This document shows, piece after piece, positions 42,188 to 50,547 of a DNA stretch of 64,000 nucleotides; positions within the stretch are counted from its first letter, which is position 1; the number at the start of each line of letters is the position of its first letter. This DNA is from an uncultured Collinsella sp. (GTDB taxonomy: Bacteria > Actinomycetota > Coriobacteriia > Coriobacteriales > Coriobacteriaceae), in assembly GCA_958353395.1 (NCBI GenBank), contig CATWSG010000011.1:1-64000 (forward strand), read 5' to 3'. The notes beneath the pieces are model-generated. The model was not told the origin of the DNA, searched no databases, and worked only from the letters and a program-made list of their open reading frames with translations. The translations under genes and the position numbers were made by a program.

Positions 42188-42326
42188 GTTACGCGGTTTT
42201 ACCAAACCGCGTAACTAGTCGACGCTGCAAACGACCCAGAACGGCAATCTGACGTTCAATTGTCGGGCATGACCAGAAGGTCAATGCCCTCCTCTTTCAC
42301 GTCACCTTGCTCGCTCTGGGTCGTTT
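42188..42326 (+). repeat. Structured 3' element, family B copy 2
   Basis: Starts with a 12-bp hairpin GTTACGCGGTTT/AAACCGCGTAAC (42188-42199, 42204-42215) that is also found at 52040-52066, then TCGACGCTGC, again shared. A palindrome with outer arms AAACGACCCAGA (42229-42240) and TCTGGGTCGTTT (42315-42326) follows. Inside are the family loops CGTTCAATTGTCG and CTCCTCTTTCACG, with stems (GACGT/ACGTC, GGGCATGACC/GGTCAATGCCC) different from the other copies. In sense with dapH. Confidence 0.78.
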
Positions 42327-42371
42327 TCGCTGACGCATGCTCAACCTGCAACGTAATTCAGCCCCAAGCAA

Positions 42372-42407
42372 CAAAGGCCGAAACCCCATCCAGGGCTCCG
42401 GCCTTTG
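42372..42407 (-). terminator. Terminator-like hairpin
   Basis: CAAAGGCCG (42372-42380) and CGGCCTTTG (42399-42407) with an extended inner stem, 26 bases beyond the stop of the nucleoid-associated protein gene. Probably its terminator. Confidence 0.7.
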
Positions 42408-42433
42408 CTTTCCCGCTGTAGGCGTAACACAAC

Positions 42434-43438
42434 TTATCGATTCTCGATGCTGCCGATGTTCTTGAGCTCGATGGAGATGAGGCCGTTGGGCTCGTTGACA
42501 AACTCGATGTACTCAGAGTTCGAACCCATCTCGGCCGGGAAGCTGATCTCGATGCCCGTGTCGGTACGGATCTTGTGGTTGCGCACCGCCGCGCGTTCGA
42601 CCTGCTTGCGCTCCACGGGCACACGCTCAGGCACCTTCTCCTCAGTCAGTGCCGCGCGCACGCTCTCCTTGATAACCGGCTCGTCCTCAAAGACCTCATC
42701 GACGATATCCCAAGGGGGCAGTTCCTCGTCATCCTCAACTTTCTCGGCAACAGCAGCCTTAACCTTGGCGAGTGCTACAGCCGTGTTGGCACCGTGCTCC
42801 TCGGCGACTTCCTCGACCACACGCGTCACGGTGTCGATGACCTCCTTGCCCGATACCCCCGTGTCGCACTGCAGCAGGCCATCGGGAATGAGTATGCGAT
42901 CCTCGCCGGCAATCTTGCGCTTCTTATCCACATAGCCGATCTCCATGGTGCTTGCACGCACGATTGCATAGCTCGGCACCTTTTGCGAGGGATTCGGCAG
43001 AATGGCGTAGTGGCGCGCAATGTCGTTGCGCACCTCGCCCTCTTCGCGACCCACCTCGTGCATAAAAGCCTGCTTGGAGCCCAGCAGCATCACGGCAAAC
43101 CAGCGGGCATCCTCATCGTCATCAAAGTCCGCCACAAGCACGTCAGTGGACTCGGCTTTCTCGGCCTTGGTAAGTTCGGAAGAAATGAACTCCGCAATCT
43201 GCTGAGACAGATCCACGAACTCACGCTCACCAAAGAAATAGCCCTTGAGCTCGCCGCCGAATGCGGAGTTCTCGGCAAACGTGGCACGCTTGTTATCAGC
43301 CGAGGTACGAGCGCGCCGCAGGTGCGTGGTTACGAAATTGCGCACGGTGCGGCTCTCGATATCGAGCTCGCGCTGGCTCATGACGTTGACGGCAGAGTCA
43401 AAGTCCAGGATATGCAGAATCGCGTGATTGATTTTCAT
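42434..43438 (-). CDS. Nucleoid-associated protein, NdpA/YejK family
   Basis: 334 residues from the ATG at 43438 (MKINHAILHILDFDSAVNV). The N-terminus, the FxxxLxxxxxxxxFA-like middle (AEFISSELTKAEKAESTDVL, then DARWFAVMLLGSKQAFMHEV) and the C-terminal IEISFPAEMGSNSEYIEF match the 37-kDa nucleoid-associated family. Function in Gram-positive species is unclear; some homologues lie beside phage defence or nucleoid genes. The central Glu/Val-rich segment (about 210-260) looks flexible. Monocistronic. Confidence 0.82.
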   Translation of the reverse strand: MKINHAILHILDFDSAVNVMSQRELDIESRTVRNFVTTHLRRARTSADNKRATFAENSAFGGELKGYFFGEREFVDLSQQIAEFISSELTKAEKAESTDVLVADFDDDEDARWFAVMLLGSKQAFMHEVGREEGEVRNDIARHYAILPNPSQKVPSYAIVRASTMEIGYVDKKRKIAGEDRILIPDGLLQCDTGVSGKEVIDTVTRVVEEVAEEHGANTAVALAKVKAAVAEKVEDDEELPPWDIVDEVFEDEPVIKESVRAALTEEKVPERVPVERKQVERAAVRNHKIRTDTGIEISFPAEMGSNSEYIEFVNEPNGLISIELKNIGSIENR

Positions 43439-43512
43439 ATACGGCATTCCGTTCTAGATCGATTTCGGCACGAATCAGTATAGCGGTCGAGCCCGCCCCA
43501 GGCGCTTCGAAG

Positions 43513-43545
43513 ATTGGTGCATCGGGGACAGGTTGCTTGCACCAA
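43513..43545. repeat. Short hairpin repeat downstream of the DUF2974 gene
   Basis: TTGGTGCA...TGCACCAA arms around a GGGGACAGGTT core. A second copy of the same layout, GGTGCATTGGGGTCAGGTTA then CTTTGCACC, lies at 44739-44769, on the other side of the same gene. A related AACCTGTCCC core is at 29434-29443. Confidence 0.65.
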
Positions 43546-43548
43546 TGG

Positions 43549-44709
43549 TTAGCGCAGGAGCTCGGACTGCCAAGCCTCGAGCTGTTCTGCCAAACTCTTG
43601 CCGGCAGCGGGCACGTCGATCTGGGGTCGTTTGGGCAGCAGCGCACACTTAAGAATCGCAACGATGGTCTGCGAGACAAAGCGTCGCGTATCCTTGTCAA
43701 AGCCTTGCGCTGCCTGGAGCATCACGGGTAGGCTCTCGCGCAGATTCCCAGCGATATCCGCAAACCGCTCAGCACCCGTAGCCTCAAACACGGAGAACAA
43801 CGCATCTACAAAACGCTCGCGTTCGCTAGGCGACACTGCAAGCAGCATCTCACGAATGGAACCATCAACGTATCGAGCACCGGCAGACAGGCGCTCACAG
43901 TACACGAAGTCGTGACCATCAACCACCCAGCTAAAGGGATTGTGCTGCAGCAGGCTGAACTCGGTGCTCTCAACGATGGCATAGTCCTCCTGTGTCTCGA
44001 ACATCATGCCAAAGATCGACGACCGAGGTAGCGTCTTGTCGATTCGACCGGAAAGATCGGCAAAGGCGTCGCCGTTCAGAAACTCCTCGACGAAGCCCGG
44101 GCCATCATGGGAATACGCCCGTTCGATTCGTTCACGGGCAACATCGGAGCACATCGCTGCACCGTACACCGCAAGGTTTCCACCCTTGGAATGACCCCCG
44201 CACAAAAGCGGCCCGCCAATCGCATCCGCCGCCTCGTCCACATAACGTGCCGCGGATTCCTGGGCCGGCACAGGACACCGGAACGCCATGTTAAAGTCTT
44301 CTTTCCAGCCCACAATCGTACTATCGGTCCCCCGGAAGGAAAGATAACTAAACCCCGCCGGAAACCGGAACGCCATGGCTGCGAACTGCTCCGTCGCCAC
44401 CATATCACTCACAGCACGATAGCCGCAAACGTGCACGCCACGGTAGCGAGGACTTGCTGCCACGGCCTCCAACAAGGCCCTGCTCCCCTCCGGGTCCCAC
44501 AAGTCGTCAATCATGTCCCGGTAGCACTCGGCACGCAGCAGCTCGCGTACGTCTAGGCCCTGCCAGTTCGTCAGCTCCGCCATATCACCCGGCAAACGCA
44601 AATAGGACAACCACGCAAAGACGAGGCTATCCACCGCGCAGAACGGCCGCTCCTCAAACGGATCAAACGCCGTCTGGGCATAGGTCAAAAAATTAGGCGA
44701 ATCCGACAT
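43549..44709 (-). CDS. DUF2974 (Mbeg1-like) alpha/beta hydrolase
   Basis: 386 residues. GYSYLSF-like FSYLSFRGTDSTIVGWKEDFNM and the nucleophile elbow LLCGGHSKGGNLAVYGA (GHSKGG) are the DUF2974 hallmarks; the catalytic Ser is near residue 170. The N-terminus NFLTYAQTAFDPFEERPFCAVDSLVFAWLSYL is typical too. It resembles lipases/esterases; cytoplasmic, no signal peptide. Substrate unknown. It is bracketed by two copies of a short hairpin repeat. Confidence 0.85.
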   Translation of the reverse strand: MSDSPNFLTYAQTAFDPFEERPFCAVDSLVFAWLSYLRLPGDMAELTNWQGLDVRELLRAECYRDMIDDLWDPEGSRALLEAVAASPRYRGVHVCGYRAVSDMVATEQFAAMAFRFPAGFSYLSFRGTDSTIVGWKEDFNMAFRCPVPAQESAARYVDEAADAIGGPLLCGGHSKGGNLAVYGAAMCSDVARERIERAYSHDGPGFVEEFLNGDAFADLSGRIDKTLPRSSIFGMMFETQEDYAIVESTEFSLLQHNPFSWVVDGHDFVYCERLSAGARYVDGSIREMLLAVSPSERERFVDALFSVFEATGAERFADIAGNLRESLPVMLQAAQGFDKDTRRFVSQTIVAILKCALLPKRPQIDVPAAGKSLAEQLEAWQSELLR

Positions 44710-44738
44710 GGCCCTCCCATCAACTATGGTGCATTGGG

Positions 44739-44769
44739 ATGGTGCATTGGGGTCAGGTTACTTTGCACC
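44739..44769. repeat. Short hairpin repeat upstream of the DUF2974 gene
   Basis: GGTGCA...TGCACC with an internal GGGGTCAGGTTA, second copy of the 43513 repeat. A partial extra GGTGCATTGGGA precedes it at 44728-44739. Confidence 0.6.
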
Positions 44770-44772
44770 AAA

Positions 44773-44805
44773 AAGGCGCCCGAACCGTGTGGGCCCGGAC
44801 GCCTT
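44773..44805 (-). terminator. Terminator of the lactate dehydrogenase gene
   Basis: AAGGCGCCCGAACC (44773-44786) and GGCCCGGACGCCTT (44792-44805) pair fully with three wobbles; on the minus strand TTTTTGG follows. Confidence 0.82.
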
Positions 44806-44836
44806 CATTGTAGCTTTTCGCTCTAGCGAGCTTGAT

Positions 44837-45787
44837 TTAGCAGGAGAAATCGACGCTGTCGATGATGTCCTTGAGGGCCTTGGCGGAGACGGTGAGCTCA
44901 TGCTGCTCGTCGTCGTTCAGCGGCACGGGGACGCGGCAGACAACGCCGTCGCGGCCAACGACGGTCGGCATGGAGATGGCAAGATCGGACAGGCCATACT
45001 CGCCCACCATGAGCGAAGAGACGGGCAGAACGGTCTGCTCATCGCGCATGACGGCGGTGCAGATGCGCTTGACGGCCATGGCGACGCCATAGTAGGTGGC
45101 GTGCTTCTTCTCGATGATGGTGTAGGCGGAGTTCTTGACGTCCTCGGCGATGCGCTTCTCGGCAGCCTCATGCTCCAAGTGGCCGTGAAGCTCACAGAAA
45201 GTGTTCAGCGGAACGCCGGCAACCTGAGCGCTGGACCAAGCGACAAACTCGGAGTCGCCGTGCTCGCCCATGACATAGGCCTGGACATCGCGCGGGTCAA
45301 CCTCGACGTGAGCGCCGAGCATCTGCTGCAGGCGGCCGGTGTCGAGCACGGTACCGGAACCGATGACGTGGCCCTCGGGCAGGCCGGACATCTTGATGGC
45401 GGCGTAGGTCAGGACATCGACCGGGTTGGAGACGATTAGCAGAATGCCGTCGAAGCCGGACTTCTTAATCTCGGGGATAATGGACTTAAAGATGCTGACG
45501 TTCTTGTTGACCAGGTCCAGGCGGGTCTCACCGGGCTTCTGGGCAGCGCCAGCAGTGACGACGATCATGGCGGCGTCGGCGACATCGGAATAATCGCCGG
45601 CGTAGATCTTCATCGGCTCGGCAAACGTCATGCCGTGCGCGATATCCAGGGCCTCACCCTCGGCACGGTTCTTGTCCACGTCGATGAGGACCATCTCGGA
45701 GAACAGACCACTCTGCATCAGTGCGAACGCCGAAGACGAACCGACGAAACCGCAGCCGACAATAGCGACCTTCTTCTCGTTAACCAT
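44837..45787 (-). CDS. ldh: L-lactate dehydrogenase
   Basis: 316 residues from the ATG at 45787 (Shine-Dalgarno GGGAG). KKVAIVGCGFVGSSSAFALM is the NAD Rossmann motif with the LDH-type GxVGSS. AGAAQKPGETRLDLVNKN is the substrate loop; Gln in this loop (position 102 type) specifies lactate over malate. LLIVSNPVDVLTY, GSGTVLDTGRLQQML and YVMGEHGDSEFVAWS with the catalytic His complete the set. It regenerates NAD from pyruvate in fermentation. Heavy codon bias suggests high expression. It has its own terminator. Confidence 0.96.
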   Translation of the reverse strand: MVNEKKVAIVGCGFVGSSSAFALMQSGLFSEMVLIDVDKNRAEGEALDIAHGMTFAEPMKIYAGDYSDVADAAMIVVTAGAAQKPGETRLDLVNKNVSIFKSIIPEIKKSGFDGILLIVSNPVDVLTYAAIKMSGLPEGHVIGSGTVLDTGRLQQMLGAHVEVDPRDVQAYVMGEHGDSEFVAWSSAQVAGVPLNTFCELHGHLEHEAAEKRIAEDVKNSAYTIIEKKHATYYGVAMAVKRICTAVMRDEQTVLPVSSLMVGEYGLSDLAISMPTVVGRDGVVCRVPVPLNDDEQHELTVSAKALKDIIDSVDFSC

Positions 45788-45814
45788 TAGAAACTCCCAT
45801 CTCTCTCCACAAAC

Positions 45815-45843
45815 AAGCCGCCCGGGAACGACCCGAGCGGCTT
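45815..45843 (-). terminator. Terminator after the aminotransferase gene
   Basis: AAGCCGCCCGGG (45815-45826) pairs with CCCGAGCGGCTT (45832-45843), then GTTTG on the minus strand. It lies between the aminotransferase stop (45989) and the ldh start. Confidence 0.75.
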
Positions 45844-45988
45844 GTCGTAATCCCAATACATCCAATCGGGACTTTGATTATGCTCCTATTCGCAGCCAAA
45901 AATCGACCGTTTACCGAAATTGTTTGCAGTATTCGTAAAATAACTGCACGAAATCGGTTTCGAGCTATTGACGAGTCGAAATAGGTTT

Positions 45989-47152
45989 CTAATACAAGCC
46001 CGCCTCGCGAATGGCCTCGACAGCCAAAGCGATCTGGTCGGGCGGCAAAACCAGCGCCATACGCACGTGCCCCTCGCCCGAAGGGCCAAAGCTCGCGCCC
46101 GGCGTCACCACAACGCCGGCCTTCTCCATAAGCTCCTCGCAAAACGCCATAGAATCGGTGCGACCACCGGGAAGCTTGGCCCACACAAACATAGAGCCAT
46201 GCGCGTTGGGTCGCTCCCAGCCCAGGCCCTCAAGACCGTCGCACAGGGCATCGCGGCGCTCCTGGTACTTCAGACGCTGCGCCTCGACCTCATCGCGCGG
46301 ACCGTTCAGGCACGCGATGGCGGCCTTCTGAATCGGGAAGAACATACCAAAGTCGATCTGGCCGCGCAGCTTGGCAAAGGCAGAGACCACATCCTCGCGA
46401 CCGACCAAAAAGCCGATGCGGGCACCGGTGACGTTAAACGACTTGGAGAGCGAGAAGAACTCAACGCCCACCTCGAGCGCGCCGGGATACTGCAAGAAGC
46501 TGCCGCCGGGCTCGCCGTCAAACACGATGTCGGAGTACGCGTTATCATGGACGATCAACAGATCATGCTCGCGGGCAAAGGCGATAATCTCCTCGTAGAC
46601 CTCGGGCGTGCCCACCGAGCCGACCGGGTTCGCGGGCAGCGACACGATCATGTACTTGGCACGATCGGCAACCTCGGGATCGATACCCGCCACATAGGGC
46701 AGGTAATTGTGCTCGGCAACCAGCGGATAGTATTCGAGCTTGGCATCGGCGATCTTGGCACCCGCCTCAAAGACCGGGTAGCACGGATCGGGAACCAAAA
46801 TGGTGTCACCCGGATCGAGCAGGGCAAGGCCCAAATGGCCCACCCCCTCCTGCGTGCCGTTGCACGACTGCACCATAGACGGCGTAATGCCCGAAACGCC
46901 AAAGCGACGCTCATAGTAATCGCACACGGCCTGCTTGAGTTCGGGCAGGTCGCGCAGGGCATACTTCCACATCTCGGGATCTTGGGCTGCCTGCGTGAGC
47001 GCCTCGACCACATGGTCGTACGGCTTAAAGTCGGGCGTGCCCACGCTCATGTTGTAAATGGTCTTGCCCTGAGCCTTCAGCGCGAGAAGCTTGTTGTTGA
47101 GCGAGGCGAAGACCTCCGCGCCAAAGCGGTCGAGACGCTGCGATGCCTGCAT
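45989..47152 (-). CDS. Class I/II PLP aminotransferase (possible N-acetyl-DAP aminotransferase)
   Basis: 387 residues from the ATG at 47152 (AAAGGTGG upstream); the longer upstream frame lies over a terminator. MSVGTPDFKPYDHVVEAL, YALRDLPELKQAVCDYY, CNGTQEGVGHLGLALL, VSLPANPVGSVG, VHDNAYSDIVF and FFSLSKSFNVTGARIGFLVG with the PLP Lys define the fold. The family includes aspartate, PatA and LL-DAP aminotransferases. As the lysine pathway here uses DapH, an acetyl-DAP aminotransferase is needed and this is a candidate, but the gene is not in the operon. Aspartate or alanine transaminase are equally possible. Confidence 0.85.
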   Translation of the reverse strand: MQASQRLDRFGAEVFASLNNKLLALKAQGKTIYNMSVGTPDFKPYDHVVEALTQAAQDPEMWKYALRDLPELKQAVCDYYERRFGVSGITPSMVQSCNGTQEGVGHLGLALLDPGDTILVPDPCYPVFEAGAKIADAKLEYYPLVAEHNYLPYVAGIDPEVADRAKYMIVSLPANPVGSVGTPEVYEEIIAFAREHDLLIVHDNAYSDIVFDGEPGGSFLQYPGALEVGVEFFSLSKSFNVTGARIGFLVGREDVVSAFAKLRGQIDFGMFFPIQKAAIACLNGPRDEVEAQRLKYQERRDALCDGLEGLGWERPNAHGSMFVWAKLPGGRTDSMAFCEELMEKAGVVVTPGASFGPSGEGHVRMALVLPPDQIALAVEAIREAGLY

Positions 47153-47170
47153 GGTGCCACCTTTCGATAT

Positions 47171-47201
47171 AAAAAACGCGGCGCTCCGACAAGAGCGCCG
47201 C
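47171..47201 (-). terminator. Rho-independent terminator of nadE
   Basis: On the minus strand GCGGCGCTC (47201-47193), loop TTGTCG, GAGCGCCGC (47186-47178), then GTTTTTTATA. Classic. Confidence 0.93.
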
Positions 47202-47270
47202 GCGATACGGGCCATCAGATTGCAAAAGTGTAACGCTTGCAACCCCCGTATTGGTTCAATTTAGCCAACC

Positions 47271-49250
47271 TTAGTCAACTGGATTGAGCGCGTCGATCTG
47301 CGCAAGCCACAGACGCGAGCTAGCGTCACTCGGCATACGCCAATCGCCGCGCGGGCTGAGCGTCACCGAACCCACCTTGGGACCATCGGGCAGGCAGCTG
47401 CGCTTAAACTGCTGGGCAAAGAAGCGACGGTAGAACGTACGTAGCCACGTGTGGACGGTCTTGGCGTCGTAGACGCCCTCGAAGCTCTTGAGCGCCATGC
47501 GGTAGATCTTGCCCGGCTCAAAGCCAAAACGCAGCAGGTAGTAGAGGAAGTAGTCGTGCAGCTCATACGGGCCCACCAAATCCTCGGTCTTCTGTGCAAT
47601 CTCGCCGTCGCCCGTGGGCGGCAGAAGCTCGGGGGACACCGGCGTATCGAGGATATCGAGCAAGACCTCGGCAATGCGCCCGCCAAAGACATCGGCGGCA
47701 TAGCGCACCAGATGGCGCACAAGCGTCTTGGGCACGCTCGCGTTGACGGCGTACATGCTCATGTGGTCGCCGTTATAGGTAGCCCAGCCGAGCGCCAGCT
47801 CCGACAGGTCGCCCGTGCCAATGACAAAACCGCCAGCCTGGTTGGCCAGATCCATCAGAATCTGCGTACGCTCGCGGGCCTGGCTGTTCTCGTAGGTCAC
47901 GTCTTGGACAGCCGGATCATGCTCAATGTCCTTGAAGTGCTGCTCCACGGCCGCGTGGATCGAAACCTCGCGGAAGCTCACGCCCAGGTCGCGGGCGAGC
48001 GACTCGGCATTCGACTTGGTGCGATGCGTCGTGCCGAAGCCGGGCATGGACACGGCAGTGATGCCTGTGCGCGGCAGCCCCAGTGCATCGAAGGCACGCA
48101 CGGTCACAAGCAGGGCCAGCGTGGAGTCCAGGCCGCCCGAAAGACCAATGACTGCAGCCTTGGTACCTGTGTGGGCGAGGCGGGTCTTGAGGCCCGCGGT
48201 CTGCAGGTCGAGGATGGTCTCGCAGCGCTCAGCCAGGTCACCATGGTCGGCAGGCACGAAGGGCGCGCGGGGGAAGACACGGTCTATGCCGAGCGCATCG
48301 CGCAGGACAGGCTCTTCGGCGAGCGAGCCCTCAAACGAGAACTCGACGGTCACGGCCTCCGGCGCATCGTCCGCGCGCGTCCATGTCGTCGAGCGACGGC
48401 GTTCAGCAACCAGGCGGTCAAGGTCAACGTTGGCGATGGCCATATCGCAGGTAAGCAGTTTGGTCGCGGCGAGCTTGGAGCCGTTTTCGTAGACGAGGTT
48501 CTCGCCCGCAAAGACCATGTCGGTCGTGGACTCGCCCTCGCTCGCGTCCGCGTAGGCATAGGCGCAATACAGGCGCGCGCTCTGGTTGGAAATGAGGCTG
48601 CGGCGGTAATCCGCCTTGCCGATAATCTCGTCCGAAGCCGACGGATTGAGGATCACCGTCGCACCGGCAAGCGCCATCTCGGTCGAAGGCGGCGCCGGTA
48701 CCCACAGGTCCTCGCAAACCTCAACGCCCAGCACCATATCCTCGGCACCCTCATCACAGCAGCGGTAGACAAGCCCCGAACCCAGCGGAACCGGACCCTG
48801 ACCGGCAAATTCAACCCACACGGGATCCGCAGGCGACGGAGCAAACCAGCGACGCTCATAGAACTCGCCATAGTTGGGCAGATACTTCTTAGCCGTGAGG
48901 CCCAAAAGCTCGCCCGCGCAGCACACGGCGGCGCAGTTGTAGATATTCTCGGCAACTGCAACGGGAAGACCGATGGTAAAGACAATCGGCAGCTCGCGGG
49001 TTTCATCGAGAATATGTGCCAGTGCGGTCTCGCAGGCATGCAGTAATGTGCGGTTATGGAACAGGTCGGCCGCGGTATAGCCGGTCAGGTTAAGCTCGGG
49101 CAGTACCAGCGCGCGAACGCCGCGCTCGGCAGCATCGCGAACAGCCGCCAGCGCAACCTCGGCATTGTCCTCGACATCGGCCACGCGAATCCGCGGCGAC
49201 GCCGCCGCCACACGCAAAAAGCCATCAGACTGAGAAAGGTGAAGATTCAT
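47271..49250 (-). CDS. nadE: Glutamine-dependent NAD synthetase
   Basis: 659 residues from the ATG at 49250, after AGGAG. The N-terminal nitrilase-type glutaminase has LVLPELNLTGYTAADLF (Glu), LTAKKYLPNYGEFYERRWF (Lys) and LGVEVCEDLWVPAPPS (Cys nucleophile). The C-terminal synthetase has AVIGLSGGLDSTLALLVTVR (PP-loop), MPGFGTTHRTKSNA and GTGDLSELALGWATYNGDHM. It converts nicotinate adenine dinucleotide, glutamine and ATP to NAD. Length and domain order match the two-domain, tubular enzyme of actinobacteria. Confidence 0.96.
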   Translation of the reverse strand: MNLHLSQSDGFLRVAAASPRIRVADVEDNAEVALAAVRDAAERGVRALVLPELNLTGYTAADLFHNRTLLHACETALAHILDETRELPIVFTIGLPVAVAENIYNCAAVCCAGELLGLTAKKYLPNYGEFYERRWFAPSPADPVWVEFAGQGPVPLGSGLVYRCCDEGAEDMVLGVEVCEDLWVPAPPSTEMALAGATVILNPSASDEIIGKADYRRSLISNQSARLYCAYAYADASEGESTTDMVFAGENLVYENGSKLAATKLLTCDMAIANVDLDRLVAERRRSTTWTRADDAPEAVTVEFSFEGSLAEEPVLRDALGIDRVFPRAPFVPADHGDLAERCETILDLQTAGLKTRLAHTGTKAAVIGLSGGLDSTLALLVTVRAFDALGLPRTGITAVSMPGFGTTHRTKSNAESLARDLGVSFREVSIHAAVEQHFKDIEHDPAVQDVTYENSQARERTQILMDLANQAGGFVIGTGDLSELALGWATYNGDHMSMYAVNASVPKTLVRHLVRYAADVFGGRIAEVLLDILDTPVSPELLPPTGDGEIAQKTEDLVGPYELHDYFLYYLLRFGFEPGKIYRMALKSFEGVYDAKTVHTWLRTFYRRFFAQQFKRSCLPDGPKVGSVTLSPRGDWRMPSDASSRLWLAQIDALNPVD

Positions 49251-49453
49251 AAGAATGCTCCTGTGCGTAGACGCCATTCACAACAATTAGCTAGCCCTAT
49301 TGTAGTTCAACCGCCGAGTGTAACCGCATCCCACCAACTTGGTGAGCTATTGATGAGTTGATGGTATCTGTTAAATGTCACGTACGATTCACATCTGGTG
49401 GGTACCCTGATGGCTGAATGAAACGAAGCAGATTTACACCGGGAGGGCCCCGT

Positions 49454-50407
49454 ATGACAACCAAGTACACCGACGCGCCGCGCACGCGCGTCATGACACC
49501 GGCCGCGCTCAACAACGGCGTTCACGAAAACCATTCCATCGGACAGACCATGGCCATCGCGCCCAAAAAGGGCCTGTTCGACGACATTTCCATTCCCCAG
49601 ATCGTCGCCGGCGCCGCAGCCGCCGCCACGAGCGTGGCGCTTGCTTCAAAGATCGGCATTGCCGGCTCGGTGATTGGTGCCGCTGTGAGCTCAGTCATCA
49701 CTGTTGTGTCCTCGCAGGTCTACCGCCACTTTATCTCTGCCAGCGCCGAAGCAATCAAGGGCACGCATGCCGCTGTCGACTACCCTGCCGGCGCCTACGA
49801 GCCCGTTGAGCCCGATGTCGAGGAGCACCTAGGTGGCGCCGCGACCACGCAGGAGATGCGCCAGGTTGCGGGACGCGCGACCACGGCGCGCGTCGCCCCC
49901 AACAGCCTGCGCGCCAAGGCGGCAGCCGAGCGCAGCCAGACGCAAAAGAAGGTCATCGTCTTCTCGATCGCCATCGCCATCGTCGCGGTCATCGCCTGCG
50001 CCGGCGCCATCCTTATCACCACTGCCGGTGAGGGTCTGGGTGAGCGTCCCGAGCCAATCCTGTCGTCGCGCACGACCGAGAGCGATGCAAATGGCGACAC
50101 CCAGTCGCAAGATCAGCAGGCACAGGCGGACGACACGCAAGACAGTTCCACCTCTGCCAATTCGTCCTCGAACACCCAAAACCAATCGCAGGGCACCGAC
50201 TCCTCCACGGCCAACAGTGGCACGCCGTCCGGCACGACCGACTCAAGCCAAACGACTGACGGCTCTCAGCCGAGCACGGGCGACCAGACGAGCGACACCA
50301 CGTCGGGAACGGGTGCAGCAGACAGTAGCAACACCAACAGCTCGAGCGGAACTGCGTCCGGCACGGCATCTGACAACTCGAGCCAAGGTACGGCATCGGG
50401 CAACTAA
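49454..50407 (+). CDS. Membrane protein with disordered Ser/Thr/Gln-rich extracellular tail
   Basis: 317 residues from the ATG at 49454 (Shine-Dalgarno GGGAGGG). A cytoplasmic N-terminal part with a glycine/alanine-rich amphipathic region (QIVAGAAAAATSVALASKIG, then VIGAAVSSVITVVSSQVYRH) is followed by a basic linker, one TM helix (about 175-200, VIVFSIAIAIVAVIACAGAI) and a tail of about 110 residues almost purely Ser, Thr, Gly, Asn, Gln, Asp. The first part looks like a membrane-associated domain resembling glycine-zipper segments. Possible wall-spanning sensor or glycosylation target; no family recognised. Confidence 0.75.
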   Translation: MTTKYTDAPRTRVMTPAALNNGVHENHSIGQTMAIAPKKGLFDDISIPQIVAGAAAAATSVALASKIGIAGSVIGAAVSSVITVVSSQVYRHFISASAEAIKGTHAAVDYPAGAYEPVEPDVEEHLGGAATTQEMRQVAGRATTARVAPNSLRAKAAAERSQTQKKVIVFSIAIAIVAVIACAGAILITTAGEGLGERPEPILSSRTTESDANGDTQSQDQQAQADDTQDSSTSANSSSNTQNQSQGTDSSTANSGTPSGTTDSSQTTDGSQPSTGDQTSDTTSGTGAADSSNTNSSSGTASGTASDNSSQGTASGN

Positions 50408-50441
50408 GCACATTTGCCTCTCATAGATAACCGACCTGTAC

Positions 50442-50476
50442 AACGGGCGCGAATCGAAAGCGGTTCGCGCCCGTTT
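50442..50476 (+). terminator. Rho-independent terminator
   Basis: AACGGGCGCGAA (50442-50453) and TTCGCGCCCGTT (50464-50475), perfect, followed by TTGCC. Confidence 0.82.
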
Positions 50477-50547
50477 GCCTTGGGCGCCGCCATGGCGAAC
50501 GCCATGCGATGGTAAGATGCTTTACATGTGTAAAGAGGAGATTTGCC

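Noticed and set aside
45989..47152. Calling the aminotransferase dapL (LL-DAP aminotransferase) outright
   Set aside because: The presence of dapH argues for the acetyl route and the class I fold covers many specificities, so only a candidate role is stated.
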